Origin: Phycisphaeraceae bacterium D3-23
GTDB taxonomy: Bacteria > Planctomycetota > Phycisphaerae > Phycisphaerales > Phycisphaeraceae
Reading direction: 5' to 3'
DNA length: 64,000 nt
NCBI GenBank assembly: GCA_039555135.1
Contig: CP114179.1
Coordinates: 2,480,001-2,544,000, forward strand
Both the position numbers and the translations under genes were made by a program. The notes under the pieces are model-generated. The model did not search any database. It had not been told where the DNA came from and was given only the letters and a program-made list of their open reading frames with translations. Numbering within the stretch: the first letter of the stretch is position 1; each line of letters starts with the position of its first letter. Positions 43,183-52,389 of the stretch are shown piece by piece.

Positions 43183-46047
43183 ATGAAACGCACGGCACTA
43201 CTCTTGGGCGCGGCGATGGCGCTGGGCTTCCCGCAGCACGGCATGGCGCAGTCGGAGACGATCGCCCAGACCGGCGATGCGTCGCCGGACGGCAACGGGA
43301 CGTTTGATTTCTTTATCTCTCCCACCATCAACGCCTTTGGGCAGGTCGCGTTTAGGGCCAATCTAAACGGCACGAGCGGGGGTAGCCTGGACGACTATGG
43401 AATCTACCGCAGCAGCACAGGCACCTTGTTGACTCAGATCGCCCGTGAAGGCCAGGCGGCACCCGACGGCAACGGCACGTTTGATGATCTATTCTCTCCT
43501 CTCATCAACGCCTCGGGACAGGTGGCGTTTTCTACTACACTGACCGGCACGAGCGGGGGCTTCACCGACGACCGTGGCATCTACCGCAGCGGCACCGGCA
43601 GCACACTGACCCGGATCGGCCGTGAAGGTCAGACGGAGCCAGGCGGCAACGGGACTTTTTCAAGTATCGGTTCCGCCGTAATCAACGATTCGGGCCAGGT
43701 GGTGTTTACCGGCTTACTGACCGGCACGAGCGGGGGCAGTTCGGATAATAGGGGCATCTACCGCAGCAACTCGAGCAGCACGCTGACCGAGGTTGCCCGC
43801 AGAGGGCAGGCCGTGCCCGATGGCAACGGGACGTATTCGACTTTTAGTTCTTTTAGTCTCAACGCCTCAGGCCAAGTGACGTTTATCAGCAACCTGAACG
43901 GCACGAGCGGGGCCAGCACGGACAACCAAGGCCTGTACCGCAGCGACTCGGGCACCACACTCACCCAGATCGCCCGCGAAGGGCAGGTACCCCCCGGCGG
44001 CAATGGCGTGTTTGCCAATATCTTTGGGCCCCAGTTCAACGACGCCGGTCAGGTAGCGTTCTATGCCGATCTGTCCGGAACGAGCGGGGGCGGCTTGGAC
44101 AATCGGGGCCTCTACCGCAGCACCGCGGGCAGCGCCCTGACTCAGATCGCACGTGAAGGGCAGACGGCCCCCGGCGGCGATGGAACAATCCTGTCGTTTA
44201 ATGGCCTCGATCTCAATAACTCAGGCCAGGTCGTGTTTACCAGCAATCTGACCGGCACGAGCGGAGGCACAACGGACGATCTTGCCCTCTACCGCAGCAG
44301 CACGGGCAGCACGGTGACTCAGATCGCCCGCGAAGGGCAGGTGGTGCCGGGAGGCGATGGAACGTATTCAACTTTGTTCACTCCCCAAATCAATGATTCG
44401 GGTCTCGTGGTGTTTAGAAGCGATCTGGCGGGTACGAGCGGTGGTAGTTTGGATAACAACGCTCTGTACCTGACCGACGGCGTAGAGACGATTCAAGTCA
44501 TTCGCGAAGGCGAAGCCGTCGCAGGCAGCACGGTGACGGGCGTGAGCAGTCTCACAGCAGGTTCACTAAACGATTTTGGGCAGGTCGTATATGAAATCGG
44601 GCTGGCCAATGGGGATGAACTGATCCAACGCTTCACGCCGGAGCTGCATTGGCGCAGCACATTCTCCAGCTCATGGGACATCGCTTCGCGCTGGACGCTG
44701 GGCATCGACCCAGGCGAAGTCCACAACGTCTTTATCGACCCCGACGTCTCGCTCACCGTCACCGGGCCCGCCGGCGCAGTGGACCTGAAGAACCTCACCC
44801 TCGGCGGCAACAACGGCATCGCCACACTGCGCCTCAACGGCGGGACGATCACCGCTCAGAACGCCGTGTCGGTTGCATCCACCGGGGTGCTGACCGGCGA
44901 CGGCACTATCGACGGGGATGTGGACAACCTGGGCACGGTCCGAGCCGACAATGTCACGATCACAGGCATCCTGACCAACGACGGGCTGGTCACCGGCGAC
45001 GGACGCATCAGCGCCCGGATCGTAAACAATGACGACGCCGAGGTCCGCGTCGCCGACGGCGAACACCTGCACTTCACCGGCACCTCCCTGGCGAGCGCCA
45101 ACCTCGGACGCATCGAGGTCTTCGGCGGGGAGCTGGAGTTCGATAACCACCTGAACAACTTCACCTCGACAGGATTCATCACCGGCCGCAACGCCGTTAT
45201 GCGCTTCAACGGCGGGCTCACCAACAACGGCGCACTCTCCGTCAGCTTCGGCACCTCCGACCTCTTGGGCGATATCAACAACACGGGGATCGGCTCCATC
45301 GTCCTCTCGGGCGGGTCCAGCACCACCTTCTACGACGACGTCACCAACAACGGCTCGATCGTCGTCGCGTCGGCCGGGCCGTTCGTCTCTGCGGCCGTCT
45401 TCTTCGGGGATGTCAGCGGCGCGGGCTCGATCACCGGCGGCGGCAGCGTCTTCCTCCACGGCGACCTGCGACCCGGCAACAGCCCCGCCGCGGTGTTCCA
45501 CGATGTCGATCTGTTTCTCATGTCCACCGCGCGCACCCAGATCGAGATCGGCGGCACGACGCCCGGCAGCGAACACGACCAGATCAACAACGCCAAGTCC
45601 ACCACAATCGGCGGCACCCTCGATGTCCAGCTTATCAACGGCTTCGACCCCGTCGCCGGCGAAACATTCGACATCTTCAACCTCGCATCGCAGTCCGGCG
45701 TGTTCAGCGACATCCTCCTGCCCGCGCTCGACGTCGGGCTCGGCTGGCACCTCGGCAAGCTCTACACCGATGGCGAACTGCATGTGGAGCTCGTAGGCGA
45801 CCTCAACCTCGACGGCTTCGTCGGCGTCGAGGACCTGGACCTCCTGCTCGCCAACTGGGGCGACAGTGCGCTGGCGTTTGACTACACCGCCGGCGACGCC
45901 TCGGGCGACGGGCTGGTCGGCGCGGCCGACCTCGCCATCGTGCAGGCCAACTGGGGCGCCGGGGCGCCCGGTGGCAATGTGCCCGAGCCGGGGACGCTCG
46001 CGGCGCTCGGGCTGGGCGGGCTGGCGTTGCTGCGTCGGCGGCGATAA
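43183..46047 (+). CDS. NxxGxxAF tandem-repeat PEP-CTERM protein (unit B)
   Basis: The 954-aa protein has a signal peptide (MKRTALLLGAAMALGF, cleavage near GMAQ). About seven tandem repeats of 65-70 residues follow (about 25-450), each with IAREGQ, PGGNGTF, INxSGQVxF and LTGTSGG. This is the choice-of-anchor NxxGxxAF repeat, predicted to form a propeller or beta-solenoid. After LHWRSTFSSSWDIASRWTLG comes a beta-helix region (500-830), then a dockerin-like pair (LNLDGFVGVEDLDL; ASGDGLVGAADLAI) and VPEP...RRRR. AGGAG lies 7 nt before the ATG. Its second half closely matches unit B'. Surface role inferred. Confidence 0.82.
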   Translation: MKRTALLLGAAMALGFPQHGMAQSETIAQTGDASPDGNGTFDFFISPTINAFGQVAFRANLNGTSGGSLDDYGIYRSSTGTLLTQIAREGQAAPDGNGTFDDLFSPLINASGQVAFSTTLTGTSGGFTDDRGIYRSGTGSTLTRIGREGQTEPGGNGTFSSIGSAVINDSGQVVFTGLLTGTSGGSSDNRGIYRSNSSSTLTEVARRGQAVPDGNGTYSTFSSFSLNASGQVTFISNLNGTSGASTDNQGLYRSDSGTTLTQIAREGQVPPGGNGVFANIFGPQFNDAGQVAFYADLSGTSGGGLDNRGLYRSTAGSALTQIAREGQTAPGGDGTILSFNGLDLNNSGQVVFTSNLTGTSGGTTDDLALYRSSTGSTVTQIAREGQVVPGGDGTYSTLFTPQINDSGLVVFRSDLAGTSGGSLDNNALYLTDGVETIQVIREGEAVAGSTVTGVSSLTAGSLNDFGQVVYEIGLANGDELIQRFTPELHWRSTFSSSWDIASRWTLGIDPGEVHNVFIDPDVSLTVTGPAGAVDLKNLTLGGNNGIATLRLNGGTITAQNAVSVASTGVLTGDGTIDGDVDNLGTVRADNVTITGILTNDGLVTGDGRISARIVNNDDAEVRVADGEHLHFTGTSLASANLGRIEVFGGELEFDNHLNNFTSTGFITGRNAVMRFNGGLTNNGALSVSFGTSDLLGDINNTGIGSIVLSGGSSTTFYDDVTNNGSIVVASAGPFVSAAVFFGDVSGAGSITGGGSVFLHGDLRPGNSPAAVFHDVDLFLMSTARTQIEIGGTTPGSEHDQINNAKSTTIGGTLDVQLINGFDPVAGETFDIFNLASQSGVFSDILLPALDVGLGWHLGKLYTDGELHVELVGDLNLDGFVGVEDLDLLLANWGDSALAFDYTAGDASGDGLVGAADLAIVQANWGAGAPGGNVPEPGTLAALGLGGLALLRRRR

Positions 46048-46222
46048 CACGGCTGCACTGCGCGGGTACGGCGGGAGGTATTGGACTCGGCCGCCGTCTG
46101 CCGGTCCGCCCAGTTTCACACACGTGTTTTTTCATAGGGGCTCGTCCTCCGGCGTGCTACAGTAAACCCGCCTCTGTGCCTTGATGTCTTCACACTGGCC
46201 ATCTACTTGGGAAGAAACCTTC

Positions 46223-49219
46223 ATGCCTACCACGCCCCCGACCCGCCGCTGCGGCCTGCGCCCGTTGATGTCCGCCGCCGTCCTGCTCGCCTGCGCCCTG
46301 CCCGCGGCGGGGGCGGAGTGGCAGTTCCCGGGGGGCAGCCAGTTCTACGACCTCGGCGGCAACTGGGACACCGGCACCGCGCCGGGCGCGGGCGACCTCG
46401 CCGAGTTCATCGGCGCGAACACCGGCTCGGTCTTCTGGGATGTAAACACCGGCGACACCGCAAGCGCGCAGCTCGACGTCGACGAAGCCGTGGTGAGTTT
46501 CGGCACGACCGACGCCGACACCGAGGGGGTCCGGACGCACACCGCGGGCGGTGTGCTGGTCGATAACACCGGGGCCTTGACGCTGGGGATCGCCTCGGCC
46601 TCGCTGCCGATGAACCTGGAGGTCAATGGGTCCCTGCTCCTCGAGAACGGCGGCGACTTCAGCGCATTGTTCGGCAGCAGCGTGACCACCGACTTTTTGA
46701 GTATCGGCTTCGGCTTCAGCGGGACGAGCGTCGCGACGATCAGCGGCGCGGGGTCTTCGCTGAATAACAGCGGCACGACGCAGATCGCCAGCGAGGCTTC
46801 CGGCATACTCAACTTCAGCAACGGCTCGACCGGCAACGTCCTGGCGGGTGTGGTCCAGATCGTGCCTTCGTCCGGTTTCGGCGATGCCGGCGCACTCAAC
46901 ATCACCGGCGGCTCGACGCTCACGGCCGGGTCGTTCGAGGTCGGGACCCGAACCGGCACGACCAGCGCGACACTCCAGATTGATGGCGCGGGCTCGGCCC
47001 TGACCCAGACCGGCGCTTCCGAGTTCGAGCTGGGCAGCTTCGGCTTGGATGACACCTCGACCGTAACGGTCTCCAACGGCGGGGTCTTCACGACCGGCAC
47101 CGGCCTGTTCGAGGTGTTTGAATCGGGCACGGTCGATATCAACAGCGGCGGGACGTTCAACGCCAACGGCGACCTCAGGTTCGTCGGCGGCACCTTCAAC
47201 GTCACCAACGCCACCTTCAACCTCGCGGCGGGCAAGACCCTGACCGCCGATATGGATTCCACGCTCACTTTCACCGGCAGCTACAACATCGATGGCGGGA
47301 CGACCTTCCGCATCGAGGACCGGACCGAGTTCACCGTGACCAGTTTTCTGGATGTCGGCAGCGGGACGGACGGTACGCTGGTGCTGTCTGATTTTCTGAC
47401 GCGGCTGACGACCAATACGGTTGATACCACGTTCCTCGACTGGGGCCGGGCCGGCGCGACGGGCAGCGTCACGATCAGCAACAGCGCCGAGGCGACGATC
47501 CACGCGACGCGGATCGACATCGGCGTGACGGGTAATGCGGACACGACGGGCACGGTTCAGATCGATGGCGGCAGCATGACCGCGAACAGCATCAACCTCG
47601 CCAACGGCGCGATGGGCTCGGGCTCGATCACGCTGAACAGCTCCGGCGAGCTCACCCTGCGCAACGCATCGGTCTTCAACGTCGGCGGGTCGGGTGTAGG
47701 CACCGCACTGCTCCAAATCAACGATGGCGGGGTAACGACCGGGACGGGGCTGACCACGATCGGGGCGAACGGCCGCGTCGAGATCAATGGGTTCGGACAG
47801 CTCGAGGTCAAGGGCGATATCAACATCGCCGGCGGCCAACTCGTCCATGGCTCAAGCAACGGGTTTGACCAGTTCGATCTCTCATCGGCCAACAGCAAGC
47901 TCACCGTCTCCGACGGGGGCATCGTCCAACTCGGCAACGACTTCCGGGTGGATCAGGGGCAGACGCTCGAGGCCAACACCGGGGGGGACCTGCAGTTCTT
48001 CCGCGGCCTCGACATCGGGGTCGGCACGGACGGGACGGTCATCGTCGATGGGCTGGGCTCAATGCTGAGCACCGAGACGAGCAACCCCGACTCCAACACG
48101 CTCATGAGCATCGGCACCAACGGCGGGGTCGGGATCCTCATCGTCCGCAACCAGGCCGACGCCTTCCTCGGGGCCGACACCGTCAGTGTCGGTGACTCGA
48201 GCGCGTCCGGGACCCTCGGGACCGTCAACGTCCTGTCCGGCGCGAGTCTCACGACCAACAGCCTCAGAATCGGGGTAAACGGCAACGGCACGGTCACTAT
48301 CCTCGGCACCAACTCCAGCCTCACGATGACCGGCGTCTCACTGCTCGATGTCGGCGGGTTTGGCGGCTCGACCACCGGCACGCTCAACCTCGCCGCCGGC
48401 GGCACGCTGACCACCGGGTTCAACACCACCTTCATTGCCGACAACGGGGTGGTCAACCTCAACGGCGGCCACCTCGTCGCCAGCGTCATCGACCACACGT
48501 TTGGCGGGACGTTTAGCTTCATCGCCGGCTCGCTCGGCGTCGAACGCTTCGTGGGCGACCTCACCAACCAGGGCGGCACGCTCCGCGTCGGCAACACCCC
48601 GCCCCCCTCGGGCACGCGCGGCTTGCCGGCCGACAACAACGCGTTCGGCGTCACCAACATCGTCGGCGACTACTCCCAGTTCGCCGGCGCGACCGTCTCC
48701 TTCGACCTCTTCAGCAACACCTCGCCCAGCAGCTCCTACGACCAGCTCGATGTCGACGGCAGACTCACGCTCGACGGCACGATCGAGATCGTGGTCCAAG
48801 CCAACGGCGTGCTGTCGCTGGGCGATACCTTCCAGCTCCTAGAGTGGGACACCCTCGACGGCGAGTTCAGCCAGGCCGTGATTGTCGGTGTTGATCCGGG
48901 CTTTAGCTTCGACCTCAGCGACCTCCACACCAGCGGGCAGGCGCGCTACGCCCTGGCCGGCGACCTGAATGCGGACGGCTTCGTGGGCGTCGAAGACCTC
49001 GACCTCCTCCTCGCCAACTGGGGGGATTCGACCTCTCCGCTCAACTACGCGCACGGCGACCTCTCGGGCGACGGGCTCGTGGGCGACGCCGACCTGCAAC
49101 TGGTCATCGCCAACTGGGGCAACGGCACGCCCGGTGGCACCGTCCCCGAGCCGGGGTCGGCCGCGCTGCTGGGGTTCGGCGTGCTGTCGCTGCTGCGACG
49201 ACGGCGGCGGGTCGTGTGA
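46223..49219 (+). CDS. T5SS/PEP-CTERM-repeat surface protein (unit A')
   Basis: The 998-aa paralogue of unit A has a signal peptide (cleavage near AGAE) and an opening block GGNWDTGTAPGAGDLAEF like the AANWNTGVPAGLFDTAVF block of A. The same beta-helical repeats follow (VDGAGSALTQTGAS, GGVFTTGTGLFEV, IGANG). Then come dockerin-like loops (LNADGFVGVEDLDL; LSGDGLVGDADLQL) and VPEP...RRRRR. It is about 200 residues shorter than A, consistent with loss or gain of whole repeats. The ATG at 46223 has GGGAAG about 9 nt upstream; a possible -10 TACAGT lies near 46158. Confidence 0.82.
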   Translation: MPTTPPTRRCGLRPLMSAAVLLACALPAAGAEWQFPGGSQFYDLGGNWDTGTAPGAGDLAEFIGANTGSVFWDVNTGDTASAQLDVDEAVVSFGTTDADTEGVRTHTAGGVLVDNTGALTLGIASASLPMNLEVNGSLLLENGGDFSALFGSSVTTDFLSIGFGFSGTSVATISGAGSSLNNSGTTQIASEASGILNFSNGSTGNVLAGVVQIVPSSGFGDAGALNITGGSTLTAGSFEVGTRTGTTSATLQIDGAGSALTQTGASEFELGSFGLDDTSTVTVSNGGVFTTGTGLFEVFESGTVDINSGGTFNANGDLRFVGGTFNVTNATFNLAAGKTLTADMDSTLTFTGSYNIDGGTTFRIEDRTEFTVTSFLDVGSGTDGTLVLSDFLTRLTTNTVDTTFLDWGRAGATGSVTISNSAEATIHATRIDIGVTGNADTTGTVQIDGGSMTANSINLANGAMGSGSITLNSSGELTLRNASVFNVGGSGVGTALLQINDGGVTTGTGLTTIGANGRVEINGFGQLEVKGDINIAGGQLVHGSSNGFDQFDLSSANSKLTVSDGGIVQLGNDFRVDQGQTLEANTGGDLQFFRGLDIGVGTDGTVIVDGLGSMLSTETSNPDSNTLMSIGTNGGVGILIVRNQADAFLGADTVSVGDSSASGTLGTVNVLSGASLTTNSLRIGVNGNGTVTILGTNSSLTMTGVSLLDVGGFGGSTTGTLNLAAGGTLTTGFNTTFIADNGVVNLNGGHLVASVIDHTFGGTFSFIAGSLGVERFVGDLTNQGGTLRVGNTPPPSGTRGLPADNNAFGVTNIVGDYSQFAGATVSFDLFSNTSPSSSYDQLDVDGRLTLDGTIEIVVQANGVLSLGDTFQLLEWDTLDGEFSQAVIVGVDPGFSFDLSDLHTSGQARYALAGDLNADGFVGVEDLDLLLANWGDSTSPLNYAHGDLSGDGLVGDADLQLVIANWGNGTPGGTVPEPGSAALLGFGVLSLLRRRRRVV

Positions 49220-49245
49220 CGCGGGTGGTGGTTTAGGCAATCTCT

Positions 49246-49273
49246 TTGTCTTTGCGCAGCGGTGTGGTACGTT
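49246..49273 (+). promoter_or_regulatory. Promoter of unit B' in a duplicated leader
   Basis: TTGTCT, 16-nt spacer, TACGTT, identical to the promoter before unit B. Confidence 0.5.
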
Positions 49274-49350
49274 GTGGCCCCTTTCACCCGGCGGTCTGCC
49301 GGTGGTTTCTTTGCGGGTGGGGCCGCGACCAACACAGCAGGAGAAGCAAT

Positions 49351-52251
49351 ATGAAACGCACAGCACTACTCTTGGGCGCGGCGATGGCGCTGGGCTTCCC
49401 GCAGCACGGCATGGCCGGCACCGAGACGGTCGCGACCACCGGCGACAACCCGGGCGGCACGCACTTCACGGCTGAGTTCGACACCTTCGCGAACCCGGTC
49501 CTGAACAGCACGGGGCAGGTGGCGTATCTGGCGACGCTGGACACGGGTTCTACGTTTGTGACCAGCTTGAGCGACACGGGCCTTTGGTTGGACGATACGC
49601 TTGTGGCACGCGAGGGGTCTCAGGCAGGGGGTGCCGCAAGCGGTGCGGTTTTCAGTTCCTTTTTCGATTACGGCGTCAATGATGCCGGGCAAGTCGGGTA
49701 CGAGGCCTTTCTTCGGATCGGTGCCGGGGGTGTCACCTCAAGCAACGACAACGGTCTGTGGCTGGATGGCGCGATCACGTCGCGGGACGGCTCTCTGGCT
49801 GGCGGCGTTTCGGGGGGGGCGGTCTTCAGTACATTCGGCCCACCGGCACTGAACAGCGCGGGCCAGACGGCCTACTTCGCCACGATGCAGACCGGCATCG
49901 GCGGGATCAACGGCACGAACGACCGCGGCATCTGGCGGGATACCACGCTCATCGCACGCGAAGGCGCACAGGCGGGCGATGTCGCGGCGGGCGGCGTATT
50001 CGCCGGTTTCGGCGGCATCGCCCTGAACAACGCGGGGCAGGTGGCCTACGAGGGGTTTTTGCAGACCTTCGTCGGCGGTGTGACCTCGACGGACGACTCG
50101 GGTGTGTGGCTGGGCTCAACCCTCGTCGCGCGCGAGGGCTCGCAGGCCGGCGGCGTATCGAGCGGGGCGGTGTTCAGCAGTTTTGCTGACCCCTCCCTCA
50201 ACGACTTGGGCCAGGTGGTCTACAGGGGGTTTCTTCTGGTCGGGGCTGGCGGGGTGGAATCCGACAACAACTCAGGGATCTGGCGGGATTCCACACTCAT
50301 CGCGCGTGAGGGTTCGCAGGCCGGCGGCGTCGCCAGCGGGGCTGTGTTCAATAATCTTGGGGACCCCCTGATCAACAACACGGGGCACGTCGTATACACC
50401 GCCACTCTTCGGCAGGGGGCGGGCGGCGTAGTCAGCACCAACGACTTTGGGATCTGGCGCAACTCGACACTTCTGGTCCGTGAGGGCTCACAGGCGGCGG
50501 GCGCCCCCGACGGGGCCGTCTTCCGGACGATCGGCAGCCCCGGCCTCAACGACATCGGCCAAGTCGTACACAGCGGCTCCCTGCTCCAGGGCACGGGCGG
50601 CGTGGATCTCTCGAACGACGGAGGCCTCTGGATCGTCGGCACCAACGGCGAGTCACTGCTCGTCGCGCGAGAAGGCGAAACGCTCGCGGGCCGAACGATC
50701 AGCGGGCTCACCATCGAGTCCGGCTCGGGCGGGGCCGACGGCCGGGGACGCGCGGTCAACAACTTCAGCCAGGTCACCTACCGCGCGACCTTCACCAACG
50801 GCGACCAGGGCGTCTTCCTCTACACCCCCGACCTGCACTGGAACACCACCTTCTCCAGCTCGTGGGACATCGCCTCGCGCTGGACGCTGGGACAGCTCCC
50901 CGGCGAGCCGCACGACGTCTTCATCGACCCGGACGTCTCGCTCTCCGTCACCGGGCCCAGCCAGGATGTCACGGTCGACAACCTCACGATTGGTGGGAAC
51001 CACGGCATCGCGACACTCCGGCTCAACGGCGGGACGATCTCGACCCCGGGGGCCGGACGCGTCACCATCGAAGCCAACGGCATCCTCACCGGCGACGGCA
51101 TCATCGGCGGCAATGGCGGGATCATCAATCGCGGCACCGTCATCGCAGACAACCTCGCCGTCGAGAGCTTCTTCACGAATCAAGGTTTGGTCACCGGGGA
51201 TGGGCGGATCGACGCGGGCATCCTTAACACCGCAGGCAGCAGCGAGATCCGTGTCGCCGCAGGCGACCACCTGCGGATCACGGGACCCTCCGCCTCCGTC
51301 ACGAACTTCGGCCGGATCGAGAACCTCGGGGGTGAACTCGAAGTGAGCGGGCTCGTCTCAAACCGGGCCGGCACCGGATTGATCGTCGGCGAAAACGCGA
51401 CCTTCCGTTTCAACGGCGGACTCAACAACGACAGCGGCGTCGGCATCAGCTTCGGCACCAGCCGGTTCTTCGGCGACATCGATAACACCGGCTCCATCGT
51501 CCTCTCCGGCGGGTCCAACACCACCTTCTACGACGACGTCACCAACAACGGCTCGATCGTCGTCGCCGCGGCCGGCAACGCGACCTCCACCGCCGTGTTC
51601 TTCGGCGATGTCTCCGGCGCGGGCTCCATCACCGGCGGGGGCAACGTCTTCCTCCACGGCGACCTCCGCCCCGGCAACAGCCCCGCCGCCGTCCACCACG
51701 ACGCACACCTCTTCCTCATGGCCACCGCCAACACGCAGATCGAACTCGCCGGCACCAACCCCGGAAGTCAGCACGACCAAGTCAACAACCTCAAGTCCAC
51801 CACCCTCGGCGGCACGCTCGACATCCAACTCATCAACGGTTTCGACCCCGAGCAGGGCGACACGTTCGATATCTTCAACCTCGCCACCTCGACCGGCACG
51901 TTCGCAGACATCCTGCTCCCCCTCCTCGATACCGGGCTCGGCTGGCACCTCGGCCGGCTCTACACCGATGGCGAGCTGCACGTCGAGCTCGAAGGCGACC
52001 TGAATCAGGACGGCTTCGTCGGCGCGGCCGACCTCGACATCCTGCTCGCCCACTGGGGCGACAGCGCCCTCGCCTACGACTACGCGGCGGGTGACGCGTC
52101 GGGCGATGGGCTGGTGGGCCAGGCCGACCTCGCGATCGTGCAGGCCAACTTCGGCGCGGGCACCCCCGGCGGGAACGTCCCCGAGCCGGGGGCGGCGGCG
52201 GTGCTGGGGCTGATGGGGCTGCTGGCCGGGGCGCGACGTCGCCGGCAGTAG
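49351..52251 (+). CDS. NxxGxxAF tandem-repeat PEP-CTERM protein (unit B')
   Basis: The 966-aa paralogue of unit B has the same first 22 residues (signal peptide). About eight repeats of roughly 55-60 residues then diverge from those of B: LVAREGSQAGGVASGAVF, LNNxGQVAYxGFL, GAGGVxSxNDxGIW. The C-terminal half again has LHWNTTFSSSWDIASRWTLG, the beta-helix, NTTFYDDVTNNGSIVVA (shared almost exactly with B), dockerin-like loops (LNQDGFVGAADLDI; ASGDGLVGQADLAI) and VPEP...ARRRRQ. The conserved second half next to a divergent repeat half suggests domain-wise evolution or gene conversion. Confidence 0.82.
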   Translation: MKRTALLLGAAMALGFPQHGMAGTETVATTGDNPGGTHFTAEFDTFANPVLNSTGQVAYLATLDTGSTFVTSLSDTGLWLDDTLVAREGSQAGGAASGAVFSSFFDYGVNDAGQVGYEAFLRIGAGGVTSSNDNGLWLDGAITSRDGSLAGGVSGGAVFSTFGPPALNSAGQTAYFATMQTGIGGINGTNDRGIWRDTTLIAREGAQAGDVAAGGVFAGFGGIALNNAGQVAYEGFLQTFVGGVTSTDDSGVWLGSTLVAREGSQAGGVSSGAVFSSFADPSLNDLGQVVYRGFLLVGAGGVESDNNSGIWRDSTLIAREGSQAGGVASGAVFNNLGDPLINNTGHVVYTATLRQGAGGVVSTNDFGIWRNSTLLVREGSQAAGAPDGAVFRTIGSPGLNDIGQVVHSGSLLQGTGGVDLSNDGGLWIVGTNGESLLVAREGETLAGRTISGLTIESGSGGADGRGRAVNNFSQVTYRATFTNGDQGVFLYTPDLHWNTTFSSSWDIASRWTLGQLPGEPHDVFIDPDVSLSVTGPSQDVTVDNLTIGGNHGIATLRLNGGTISTPGAGRVTIEANGILTGDGIIGGNGGIINRGTVIADNLAVESFFTNQGLVTGDGRIDAGILNTAGSSEIRVAAGDHLRITGPSASVTNFGRIENLGGELEVSGLVSNRAGTGLIVGENATFRFNGGLNNDSGVGISFGTSRFFGDIDNTGSIVLSGGSNTTFYDDVTNNGSIVVAAAGNATSTAVFFGDVSGAGSITGGGNVFLHGDLRPGNSPAAVHHDAHLFLMATANTQIELAGTNPGSQHDQVNNLKSTTLGGTLDIQLINGFDPEQGDTFDIFNLATSTGTFADILLPLLDTGLGWHLGRLYTDGELHVELEGDLNQDGFVGAADLDILLAHWGDSALAYDYAAGDASGDGLVGQADLAIVQANFGAGTPGGNVPEPGAAAVLGLMGLLAGARRRRQ

Positions 52252-52389
52252 ACGCATCCGCGGTCCGGGGAGGCAGCGCAGGTGTGAAACGCGACCGCAC
52301 GGCCGGTCCACACGCGCCGGGCCGGCCATGGCATGGGCATGCGGTGTACACTATCGAGTCTGGATACTTTATCCGCGATAGGAGTCACG

